64,000 nt of DNA. It comes from Micromonospora yangpuensis (GTDB lineage Bacteria; Actinomycetota; Actinomycetes; Mycobacteriales; Micromonosporaceae). The notes under the pieces were generated by a model, which was not told where the DNA came from, did no database searches, and worked only from the letters and a program-made list of their open reading frames with translations. Both the position numbers and the translations under genes were made by a program. Below are positions 1-8,442 of this stretch, piece after piece; position 1 is the first letter of the stretch, and the number at the start of each line of letters is the position of its first letter. Location: positions 186,001 to 250,000 of the forward strand of contig NZ_FMIA01000002.1 of NCBI RefSeq assembly GCF_900091615.1, written 5' to 3'.

Positions 1-381
1 GAGCCCTTCATCCGTTCCCTGCTGGACGACGCACCGTTCTACCGCAACAACCTGATGTGCCCGGTACCCGGTGTTCGGCTCGTGGCCTTCCTGCCCACCG
101 CCACCGCCACCGAGGCCCCACCGGGGGACTACACCCAGATTCCGGTCTTCCAGCAGCCCGGTGTGCACGGCACCCTGCTCGGTCGGCGGCAGGCCCAGGA
201 GAACCTGATCGCCTTCATCACCGGCCAGTCGATCGACCGGCCCCGCCGGGAGTACTACCTGCTGCAACGGATCAGTGCCGCCTGGCAGGCACCCCCGCTG
301 GCGATCTGGATCAACCCGGCCTGGCAGGCGCACCGGGAACCGGACCCGGCCTTCACCGGGAAGGTCTGCCTACCGAACTGA
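1..381 (+). CDS. C-terminal part of an unrecognised protein (5' end outside window)
   Basis: The frame is open from base 1 and stops with TGA at 379-381, giving 126 residues of a protein that begins upstream of the window. The first visible ATG, at 55, is internal to an already open frame, so it is probably not the start. I see no signal peptide, membrane segment or catalytic motif that I can assign. The last 29 bases overlap the 3' end of the convergent membrane-protein gene. Coding direction is supported by typical high-GC third positions. Function unknown. Confidence 0.6.
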   Translation, partial: EPFIRSLLDDAPFYRNNLMCPVPGVRLVAFLPTATATEAPPGDYTQIPVFQQPGVHGTLLGRRQAQENLIAFITGQSIDRPRREYYLLQRISAAWQAPPLAIWINPAWQAHREPDPAFTGKVCLPN

Positions 382-808
382 CCCGCTCCGCCCGCCGACG
401 CCACCGGCCGTGCCGCAACAGCAGCCGGGCGGCGGCCACTGCCAACCCCGCCGTGATCAGTGCCTGCACCGGATGGAACGGCCCGATCACCAGGTGCACG
501 CCGATCCCGAGCGTGGCGGCGGCCAGTCCCAGCCGGGTCGACCAGACCCGCCCGAGCGGCGCGACCAACCCGGCCACCCCCAGCAGTACGCCGACCGCCA
601 GGTGCAGCCAGGCCCAACCGGTGACGTCGTGGCGGACCAACCCCTGCTCGGTGAGCGAGACGTACCGGTCGGTGCCGAGATCGTCGATGGCAATCAGCAC
701 GTCGAAGAGTGCCGCCGTACCGAGCAGGATCCCGGCCAGCAGCAACGGTCGCTTGCGCCGGTTCGGCGTACTCCCGGTCCGCACTCCTGTCGACGCCCGA
801 CGGTCCAC
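353..808 (-). CDS. Small four-helix membrane protein (DUF7144-like)
   Basis: The 151-residue product has a basic N-terminus followed by four hydrophobic segments, at about residues 21-41, 63-83, 92-109 and 112-131, and a basic C-terminal tail. This is the layout of small actinobacterial integral membrane proteins of the DUF7144 type, which share a GWAWLHL-like start to the second helix, seen here near residue 64. No catalytic residues are evident and the role is unknown. It is convergent with the truncated gene at the left edge and divergent from the TetR gene at 946, with about 137 bp between them. The family name comes from memory of the motif and is tentative. Confidence 0.6.
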   Translation of the reverse strand: MDRRASTGVRTGSTPNRRKRPLLLAGILLGTAALFDVLIAIDDLGTDRYVSLTEQGLVRHDVTGWAWLHLAVGVLLGVAGLVAPLGRVWSTRLGLAAATLGIGVHLVIGPFHPVQALITAGLAVAAARLLLRHGRWRRRAERVSSVGRPSR

Positions 809-945
809 GGTCCCAGGTTAGGAGCATCCCTCCGCCCGGTTCACCGACTTGACCGATCTGCCGACTCGGCTGATCTGTCTTTCTCCGCCAGCACCGGGCG
901 CGTCCGGGCAACCACGAGGGGTGGACGGGGGACTACGCTGGCCGG

Positions 946-1569
946 GTGACGGTGGGGCAGCAGAGCCGGGGTGCCGGCAACGGCACGGCGAGCGGGGGCC
1001 GACGGCGTTCCCGACGCGAGGAGATCCTGACCATCGCGGTCGGGCTGTTCGCCGCCCGTGGCTACCACGGGGTGTCGATGGACGACATCGGTGCCGCCGC
1101 CGGCGTCACCGGGCCGGCCCTCTACCACCACTTCGCCGGCAAGGAGGCGATGCTGGTCGCCGCGCTGGTCCCGGTCAGCGAGGGGCTGCTGGCCGGTGGC
1201 CGGGACCGCGCCCTCGGGCATCCGGGCGATCCCCGCGCCGCGGTCGAGTCGCTGATCGGCTTCCATGTCGAGTTCGCGTTGGCCAACCCGGCGGTGATCG
1301 CCCTGCACCTGCACGAGCTGGACCGGCTGCCGGAGGAGCCCCGGCGGGAGATCCGCCGGCTGCAACGGCTCTACGTCGAGGAGTGGGTGACGGTGCTGAC
1401 CGCGCTGCACCCCCGGCTGGACGCCGCCGAGGCCCGGGTGCTCGCCCACGCCGCGTTCGGCCTGATGAACTCGACGCCGTTCCTCGGTGGCGAGGTGGAC
1501 CGGCTCCGCTGCGCCGAGCTGCTGCGCGCCGCCACCCTGGCCGCCCTGCTCGACCACCCCCGCAGATAG
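946..1569 (+). CDS. TetR family transcriptional regulator
   Basis: The 207-residue protein has a basic N-terminal tail and a TetR-type helix-turn-helix at about residues 24-70, including the signature DDIGAAAGVTGPALYHHFAGK. The rest is an all-helical ligand-binding and dimerisation domain. The start is GTG at 946. TetR proteins usually repress genes for degradation or export and release DNA on ligand binding. The acyl-CoA degradation genes begin 1.3 kb downstream, so a link to them is possible but not shown. No obvious palindrome sits in the 137 bp upstream. The ligand cannot be predicted from sequence. Confidence 0.88.
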   Translation: MTVGQQSRGAGNGTASGGRRRSRREEILTIAVGLFAARGYHGVSMDDIGAAAGVTGPALYHHFAGKEAMLVAALVPVSEGLLAGGRDRALGHPGDPRAAVESLIGFHVEFALANPAVIALHLHELDRLPEEPRREIRRLQRLYVEEWVTVLTALHPRLDAAEARVLAHAAFGLMNSTPFLGGEVDRLRCAELLRAATLAALLDHPRR

Positions 1570-1657
1570 CCGGTGCCCTACCGGACATCGCCCTGAACCG
1601 ACCGCGTCCCTGGGCCGTTGTACCCGTCGGCGACGATGCTGGTGCTCGGGAGGGCGT

Positions 1658-2743
1658 GTGGACGATCGGATCTCCGACAGCGATATCGAGCGGCTGGCGG
1701 TCTGGGTGTTGAGAGGAGACATATGGCGGTCCGCCGGGTCTCCACGGTGGAGCGGTGAAAGCCGTGACTGGGTGAAGGCCGAGCGGTTCATCGATGAGAC
1801 GCACCGTGCCCTTCGGCCGGAGGCGGGGCGACTCGGCGCGCTGGTACCCGGCCTCAAGCAGATGATGGGCCGGCTGAGGGGCAGGTCCGCTTCCGCGCGT
1901 GATTGGAAGCGTGATTGGCAGCGGGTCGACCCGCCGCCCTACGGGAGATCCGATGCCACGGTCCCTGCTCCGACCTTTCGCAACCTGGTGCCTTACGGTT
2001 TGCCGGCGAATGAATCACCGATCTCCGGTGTGGAGATGTCATTGAAGAATGATGTGGAAATTCGCCTGGCGGTTGCCGCCAAAATCAAGGACATGATATC
2101 GGCCGATGCCAGCCTTGACAGGCTCCACAAAAAGGGTGCTCTGTCCATAGTCTCGGCCTATTATTACCAGCACCGCCAAAGTCAATTCTCGACACACCTC
2201 GGTGGGCTGGATCACGGTGGCTGGCTGGCCGAGTCTGTTTTGAATCACGAGGGTGCGGTACGGCCGGAGATCACAGAGCTGCTCAAGTCCCCGCCCTCGT
2301 TCCGGTACGGCGATTATGTGCAGCAAGTCCTGGCGAGCAACCAGCAGGCGATGGAGTACGAGCGCCGGGAGCGTCTCGCGGGCAAGTGGTTGTCGACCGA
2401 GTTCAAAAGCATCGCGCCTCCGCTTGAGGCCTATCTGATGGAAGCCCGGGAGCGGGCTTCCGCCCAGCGTCAGGCGGAAGCCCGCCGGGTGGCCTGGGAG
2501 CCGCCGGTCTTCCAGGCCGGGAAGGCCGAGCAGGCGAGGGCGGCGAGCGCAACCTACCAGCCGCCCTCGGCCTCGTCGACCACATCGAACAACCCGTGGG
2601 CGCAGCACCTGCGCGGGCCGGCACCGGCACAACTCGGCTCGAACAACCCGTACCACCCGGACAAAAACCCCGCCCGTTCGCAGCCGTCGCCAGTGCAGCA
2701 CGGCGCCCCCACATCTCGGCCGGGATCCGCCCGGAGCCGGTGA
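1658..2743 (+). CDS. Orphan hypothetical protein, lower-GC middle section
   Basis: The chosen start is GTG at 1658, because GGGAGG at 1648-1653 is a good ribosome binding site. It gives 361 residues; longer readings would run into the TetR gene frame. The N-terminal 120 residues are charged and Trp-rich. The middle, about 125-270, is helical and contains a YYYQHRQ stretch. The C-terminal 90 residues are Ala/Gln/Pro/Ser-rich with two SNNP motifs. No signal peptide or membrane helix is seen. Bases about 2030-2350 use many A/T-ending codons, unlike the neighbours, which hints at a foreign origin. I do not recognise the family. Confidence 0.6.
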   Translation: MDDRISDSDIERLAVWVLRGDIWRSAGSPRWSGESRDWVKAERFIDETHRALRPEAGRLGALVPGLKQMMGRLRGRSASARDWKRDWQRVDPPPYGRSDATVPAPTFRNLVPYGLPANESPISGVEMSLKNDVEIRLAVAAKIKDMISADASLDRLHKKGALSIVSAYYYQHRQSQFSTHLGGLDHGGWLAESVLNHEGAVRPEITELLKSPPSFRYGDYVQQVLASNQQAMEYERRERLAGKWLSTEFKSIAPPLEAYLMEARERASAQRQAEARRVAWEPPVFQAGKAEQARAASATYQPPSASSTTSNNPWAQHLRGPAPAQLGSNNPYHPDKNPARSQPSPVQHGAPTSRPGSARSR

Positions 2744-2840
2744 CCCTGGTTCCGGAGGCTCCTGTCCCGTCTGGCTGGACCGCGGGTCATCATGGTTCTC
2801 TACTGGCGTTCGCCACCCCCCCCTGGAAGCTGGAGGAAAC

Positions 2841-4178
<1,338 letters not shown>

Positions 4179-4295
4179 CACCCCCTGCTCCGTCTTCCCC
4201 GGCTGGCCGGTGCGGCTCGGCTGGCCGGGGTCGATCGGCGGGTCTGCGCTGGCCGGGCCGGTCGGGGTTGGTCGCCTGGGCGGGTTGGAGCGGGT

Positions 4296-4372
4296 TGATC
4301 GACTCGGTTGGGCCGATGTGGCGGTATCCGGACGTCCTGGACCCCGCCACATCGCCACAACCGAGTCGATCA
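4296..4372. repeat. Large intergenic hairpin, 29-bp arms
   Basis: Arms 4296-4324 and 4344-4372 are reverse complements except for a 3-base bubble (GGC opposite the expected TGG). The 19-base loop itself carries the palindrome GGACGTCC. There is no T-run, so it is either a factor-assisted terminator after the biotin carboxylase gene or a REP/MITE-like palindromic unit. The core GATGTGGCGG resembles the GATGTGGTGG seen beside other palindromes in this window. Confidence 0.8.
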
Positions 4373-4436
4373 CGGCAGCGGGGGTGAGCCGCGCTGGCTC
4401 CTGGGCAGCGAGCGCGACGGATGCCTCGGGTGTGGT

Positions 4437-4485
4437 GAGAGGGGTGCCCCGCTCTACCGTAAGTGTTAGCAAGGGGCCCTTCCTT
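4437..4485 (-). repeat. Interspersed intergenic element, copy 1
   Basis: Read on the minus strand this begins AAGGAAGGGCCCC and ends AGCGGGGCACCCCTCT. The same ordered blocks recur in the opposite orientation at 14280-14330, with the central bases diverged. This copy ends about 20 bp before the HMG-CoA lyase start codon, so it lies within that gene's leader or promoter region. Confidence 0.75.
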
Positions 4486-4504
4486 TCCCGTGGTGAGGTG
4501 GCGA

Positions 4505-5425
4505 ATGTCTGATATGCCGGAATCTGTGGTGATTCGTGAGGTCGGGCCGCGGGACGGGTTGCAGAACGAGGATCCGATCCCGACCGAGGCGAAGGTACGG
4601 CTGCTGGACGCGCTCTCCGGCACCGGCGTGCGGCGGATCGAGGCGGTGTCGTTCGTGCATCCGAAGGCGATCCCGCAGATGGCGGACGCGGACGAGGTGT
4701 GGCGGCGGGCCGCGAAGGTCGACGGGGTGCGCTACTCGGCGCTGGTGCCGAACACCCGGGGTGCGCAGCGGGCGCTGGCCGCCGGGTTCACCGAGATCGA
4801 GGTGGTGGTCTCGGCCAGCGACACGCACAACCGGCGCAACGTCAACCGTTCCACCGATGAGTCGCTGGACGACATCGCGGCGCTGATCGACCTGCTGCAC
4901 TCCGCCGGGGCGACCGCCGAGGTGATCGTGGCGACCAGCTTCGGCTGCCCGTACGAGGGGGATGTCGATCCGGCGCGGGTGGCCGCGATCGTGGACCGGG
5001 TGGTCGCCGACGGCGCGGACCGGGTGGCCTTCGGCGACACCACCGGCATGGGCACCCCGCGCCGGGTCCGCGAGCTGCTGACCGCGGTACGCGACCGCAA
5101 CGCGCAGGTGCCGGTGCTGCTGCACTTCCACAACACCCGGGGTACCGCGTTGGCCAACCTGCTGACCGCGCTGGAGCTGGGGGTGACCGAGTTCGACGCC
5201 AGCGTCGGTGGCCTGGGCGGTTGCCCGTACGCGCCGGGGGCCAGTGGCAACCTGGCCACCGAGGAGGCGGTGCACATGCTGCACGACATGGGCATCGACA
5301 CCGGCATTGACCTGGCCGCGCTGCTCGACGCCGCCGCGCTCGCCGAGCGTCTGGTCGGTCGCCAGCTCCCCTCGGGGGTGCTGCGGGCCGGCCCCCGGGA
5401 CCGGCTGACGCCGAGGTCGGCCTGA
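4505..5425 (+). CDS. mvaB: Hydroxymethylglutaryl-CoA lyase
   Basis: The enzyme cleaves HMG-CoA to acetoacetate and acetyl-CoA, the last step of leucine degradation. The 306-residue product has the DRE-TIM-type start VVIREVGPRDGLQNE at residues 8-22, the FGDTTGMG segment near residue 178, the LHFHNTRG metal-binding motif near residue 208, and the active-site loop GGLGGCPYAPGASGN near residue 238, whose Cys is the reactive residue of HMG-CoA lyases. I chose ATG 4505 because GAGGTG precedes it and upstream extensions run into a repeat. Length is normal for the family. The neighbouring biotin carboxylase and carboxyltransferase support a leucine/branched-chain catabolic role. Confidence 0.93.
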   Translation: MSDMPESVVIREVGPRDGLQNEDPIPTEAKVRLLDALSGTGVRRIEAVSFVHPKAIPQMADADEVWRRAAKVDGVRYSALVPNTRGAQRALAAGFTEIEVVVSASDTHNRRNVNRSTDESLDDIAALIDLLHSAGATAEVIVATSFGCPYEGDVDPARVAAIVDRVVADGADRVAFGDTTGMGTPRRVRELLTAVRDRNAQVPVLLHFHNTRGTALANLLTALELGVTEFDASVGGLGGCPYAPGASGNLATEEAVHMLHDMGIDTGIDLAALLDAAALAERLVGRQLPSGVLRAGPRDRLTPRSA

Positions 5426-5490
5426 CCAGCGGCCGGTGCTCCCGAGGGCACGCCGGCAGCTGTGCCGGATGCCACCGGATGCGCTAGCCT

Positions 5491-5500
5491 AACGATCGTT
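5491..5500. promoter_or_regulatory. Candidate TetR-type operator before carboxyltransferase gene
   Basis: AACGATCGTT is a perfect 10-bp palindrome flanked by CCT and CAGG, 46 bp upstream of the GTG at 5546. Short palindromes of this kind are typical TetR-family operators at acyl-CoA catabolic genes. The TetR gene at 946 is a possible but unproven partner. Confidence 0.45.
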
Positions 5501-5545
5501 CAGGCAGGCTGGCCCGGAGGCCGGCAACGCGGCGAGGGAGTCGGC

Positions 5546-7078
5546 GTGACGCTCGACGGTGAGGCACTGGAGCAGCTGCGCAAGCGCGCCCGGGCGGGCG
5601 GTGCGGACAGATACCACGCGGCCAACGCCGCCAAGGGCAAGCTCTTCGCCCGGGAGCGGGTGGCGTACCTGGTCGACGAGGGCTCCTTCGTCGAGGACGG
5701 GCTCTACGCCAACGCCACGGCCGACGGGTTGCCCGCCGACGGGGTGGTCACCGGCACCGCCACCATCGACGGCCGGCAGGTCTGCCTGATGGCCAACGAC
5801 TCCACGGTCAAGGCCGGTAGCTGGGGCGCACGGACGGTCGAGAAGATCATCCGGATCATCGAGCGGGCCTACGCGACCGGCGTGCCGATGGTCTACCTGG
5901 TCGACTCCGCCGGTGCCCGGATCACCGACCAGGTCGACCTCTTCCCGGGCCGGCGCGGCGCGGGGAAGATATTCTGGAACCAGGTGCGCGCCTCGGGGGC
6001 GATCCCGCAGGTCTGCGCGCTGTTCGGCCCGAGCGCCGCCGGTGGGGCGTACATTCCGGCCTTCTGCGACGTGGTGGCCATGGTGGACGGCAACGCCAGC
6101 ATGTACCTCGGCTCGGACCGGATGGTCGAGATGGTCACCGGGGAGAAGACCACCCTGGAGGCGATGGGCGGGGCGAAGGTGCACTGCGCCGAGTCCGGCG
6201 TCGGGCACTTCCTCTGCCAGACCGAGGCCGACGCGCTCGACGTGGTGAAAACCTATCTGTCGTACCTGCCGGCGAACTGGCAACAGCAGCCGCCGACGGC
6301 ACCCGCCGTCGACGCGCCCGCCAAGGCCGACCTGGCCGCGTTGGTCCCGGCCAGCGAGCGGCAGGCGTTCGACATGCGCCGGTACGTCAGGGGCCTGCTC
6401 GACGACGGCAACTTCTTCGAGATCCAGGCGCTCTGGGCCAGGGAGCTGACCATCGGCTTCGGCCGGCTGAACGGCGAGGTCGTCGGGGTGGTCGGCAACA
6501 ACTCGATGTTCAAGGGTGGCGTGCTCTTCGTCGACTCGGCCGACAAGGCGACCCGGTTCGTGCAGCTCTGCGACGCGTTCAACGTGCCGCTGCTCTTCCT
6601 GAGCGACGTACCCGGTTTCATGGTCGGCAGCGCGGTGGAGAAGCAGGGCATCATCCGGCACGGGGCCAAGATGATCACCGCGATCTCCGAGGCGACCGTA
6701 CCCAAGATCTGCGTGGTGGTCCGCAAGGCGTACGGGGCGGGGTTGTACGCGATGGCCGGCCCCGGGTTCGAGCCGGACGCGACGATCGCCCTGCCCACCG
6801 CGAAGATCGCGGTGATGGGGGCGGAGGCGGCGGTCAACGCGGTCTACGCCAACAAGATCGCGGCGATCGCCGACGAGACCGAACGGGCCGCGTTCGTCGC
6901 CGCCCGCCGCGAGGAGTACGAGCGCGACATCGACCTGGTCCGCCTCGCCAGCGAGCTGGTGATCGACGCGATCGTCGAGCCGCACGAGCTGCGCGGCGAG
7001 CTGATCCGGCGGTTCGTCGCCGCCCGGGGCAAGGACCGGCAGTTCTCCCGGCGGCGGCACGGCGTCACCCCGGTCTGA
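5546..7078 (+). CDS. accD: Acyl-CoA carboxylase carboxyltransferase (beta) subunit
   Basis: The subunit transfers the carboxyl group from biotin to an acyl-CoA. The 510-residue protein has two crotonase-like carboxyltransferase halves. The N-half contains DSAGARITDQVDLFPGRRG near residue 118 and a Gly/Ala-rich PSAAGGAYIPAF oxyanion loop. The C-half contains FLSDVPGFMVGSAVEKQGI near residue 350 and KAYGAGLYAMAGPGF near residue 393. The start is GTG 5546, preceded by GCGAGGGA at 5532-5539. Sequence style and neighbours (biotin carboxylase, HMG-CoA lyase, acyl-CoA dehydrogenase) favour a methylcrotonyl-CoA carboxylase beta subunit. Substrate assignment between methylcrotonyl-CoA and other short acyl-CoAs is inference. 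Confidence 0.9.
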   Translation: MTLDGEALEQLRKRARAGGADRYHAANAAKGKLFARERVAYLVDEGSFVEDGLYANATADGLPADGVVTGTATIDGRQVCLMANDSTVKAGSWGARTVEKIIRIIERAYATGVPMVYLVDSAGARITDQVDLFPGRRGAGKIFWNQVRASGAIPQVCALFGPSAAGGAYIPAFCDVVAMVDGNASMYLGSDRMVEMVTGEKTTLEAMGGAKVHCAESGVGHFLCQTEADALDVVKTYLSYLPANWQQQPPTAPAVDAPAKADLAALVPASERQAFDMRRYVRGLLDDGNFFEIQALWARELTIGFGRLNGEVVGVVGNNSMFKGGVLFVDSADKATRFVQLCDAFNVPLLFLSDVPGFMVGSAVEKQGIIRHGAKMITAISEATVPKICVVVRKAYGAGLYAMAGPGFEPDATIALPTAKIAVMGAEAAVNAVYANKIAAIADETERAAFVAARREEYERDIDLVRLASELVIDAIVEPHELRGELIRRFVAARGKDRQFSRRRHGVTPV

Positions 7079-7151
7079 GCGAACACCCGGCACCATCCGC
7101 TGTCACCGGCGTCACGAGCGTCGGTGGTGGCCCGGCCACACAGGAGGAACC

Positions 7152-8306
7152 ATGGACTTCCGGCTCAGCCAGGAGCAGGAGGCGCTGCGGGAGAGCGTGC
7201 GCGAATTCGCCCGCGAGGTCGTCGCGCCGGTCATCGCCGAGCACTACGAGCAGCACACCTTCCCGTACGAGATCGTCCGGCAGATGGGCAAGATGGGCCT
7301 GTTCGGCCTGCCCTTCCCGGAGGAGCACGGCGGCATGGGCGGCGACTACTTCGCGCTCTGCCTGGCCCTGGAGGAGTTGGCCCGGGTCGACTCCAGCGTG
7401 GCGATCACCCTCGAGGCGGCGGTCTCCCTCGGTGCCATGCCGATCTGGCGCTTCGGCACCGACGAGCAGCGGGCGCGGTGGTTGCCGAAGCTGCTCAGCG
7501 GGGAGGCGCTGGCCGCGTTCGGGTTGACCGAGCCCGGGTTCGGCTCGGACGCCGGCGGCACCCAGACCCGGGCGGTGCTGGACGAGCGCACCGACGAGTG
7601 GGTGATCAACGGGTCGAAGGCGTTCATCACCAACTCGGGCACCGACATCACCTCGCTGGTCACCGTCACCGCGGTCACCGGCACCCGGCCGGACGGCAGC
7701 AAGGAACTGTCCACCATCATCGTGCCCGCGGGTACCCCGGGCTTCACCGTCGCGCCGGGCTACTCCAAGGTCGGCTGGACCGCCTCGGACACCCACGAGC
7801 TGACCTTCGACGACTGCCGGGTGCCGGCGGCCAACCTGCTCGGTGAGCGGGGGCGCGGCTTCGCCCAGTTCCTGCGGATCCTCGACGAGGGGCGGATCGC
7901 CATCGCGGCGCTGGCCGTGGGGCTGGCCCAGGGCTGCGTCGACGAGTCCGTCCGGTACGCCAGCCAGCGCGAGGCCTTCGGCCAGCCGATCGGCAACTAC
8001 CAGGCGATCCAGTTCAAGATCGCCGATATGGAGCTGCGGGCGCACACCGCCCGGCTGGCCTACTACGACGCCGCCGCCCGGATGCTCGCCGGACAGCGGT
8101 TCAAGCGGCAGGCCGCGATCGCCAAGCTGCACGCCAGCACGGTGGCGGTGGACAACGCCCGGGACGCCACCCAGGTGCACGGCGGCTACGGCTTCATGAA
8201 CGAGTACCCGGTGGCACGGTTCTGGCGGGACGCCAAGATCCTGGAGATCGGCGAGGGCACCTCCGAGGTGCAGCGGATGATCATCGCCCGCGATCTCGGC
8301 ATGTGA
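7152..8306 (+). CDS. Acyl-CoA dehydrogenase, short/branched-chain type
   Basis: This FAD enzyme introduces the alpha-beta double bond into acyl-CoA. The 384-residue product has the FAD-binding signature GLTEPGFGSDAGG near residue 130, the ALAVGLAQGCVDESVRYASQR helix near residue 255, and the C-terminal YGFMNEYPVARFWRDAKI segment. Glu368 in GEGTSE is at the catalytic-base position of short-chain and 2-methylbutyryl-CoA dehydrogenases. Isovaleryl-CoA dehydrogenases place the base elsewhere, so an assignment as isovaleryl-CoA dehydrogenase is not secure. AGGAGGAACC precedes ATG 7152, 73 bp after the carboxyltransferase stop, which suggests one transcript. No methylglutaconyl-CoA hydratase gene is present in this set. 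Confidence 0.9.
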   Translation: MDFRLSQEQEALRESVREFAREVVAPVIAEHYEQHTFPYEIVRQMGKMGLFGLPFPEEHGGMGGDYFALCLALEELARVDSSVAITLEAAVSLGAMPIWRFGTDEQRARWLPKLLSGEALAAFGLTEPGFGSDAGGTQTRAVLDERTDEWVINGSKAFITNSGTDITSLVTVTAVTGTRPDGSKELSTIIVPAGTPGFTVAPGYSKVGWTASDTHELTFDDCRVPAANLLGERGRGFAQFLRILDEGRIAIAALAVGLAQGCVDESVRYASQREAFGQPIGNYQAIQFKIADMELRAHTARLAYYDAAARMLAGQRFKRQAAIAKLHASTVAVDNARDATQVHGGYGFMNEYPVARFWRDAKILEIGEGTSEVQRMIIARDLGM

Positions 8307-8442
8307 TCCGGGCGCACCAGCGGCCGTCGGCCGGCGCCCGCAATCGGGTCGGCCGGCGGCACTGTCGGGAATCGGCGCGCCTGCGTCGGTAGTACGACGA
8401 TCGACTGCCGTCGGTCGTACCCGGTCCGTACTCTTCCACCCC

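Larger units (their letters stand above)
4179..4504. other. Intergenic region holding two palindromic elements
   Basis: The 326 bp between the biotin carboxylase and HMG-CoA lyase genes contain no convincing gene. They hold a 77-base near-perfect hairpin (4296-4372) and a copy of an interspersed element (4437-4485), each described separately. No biotin-carrier reading frame with the EAMKM motif is present here, which matters because the upstream carboxylase lacks that domain. Confidence 0.7.
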
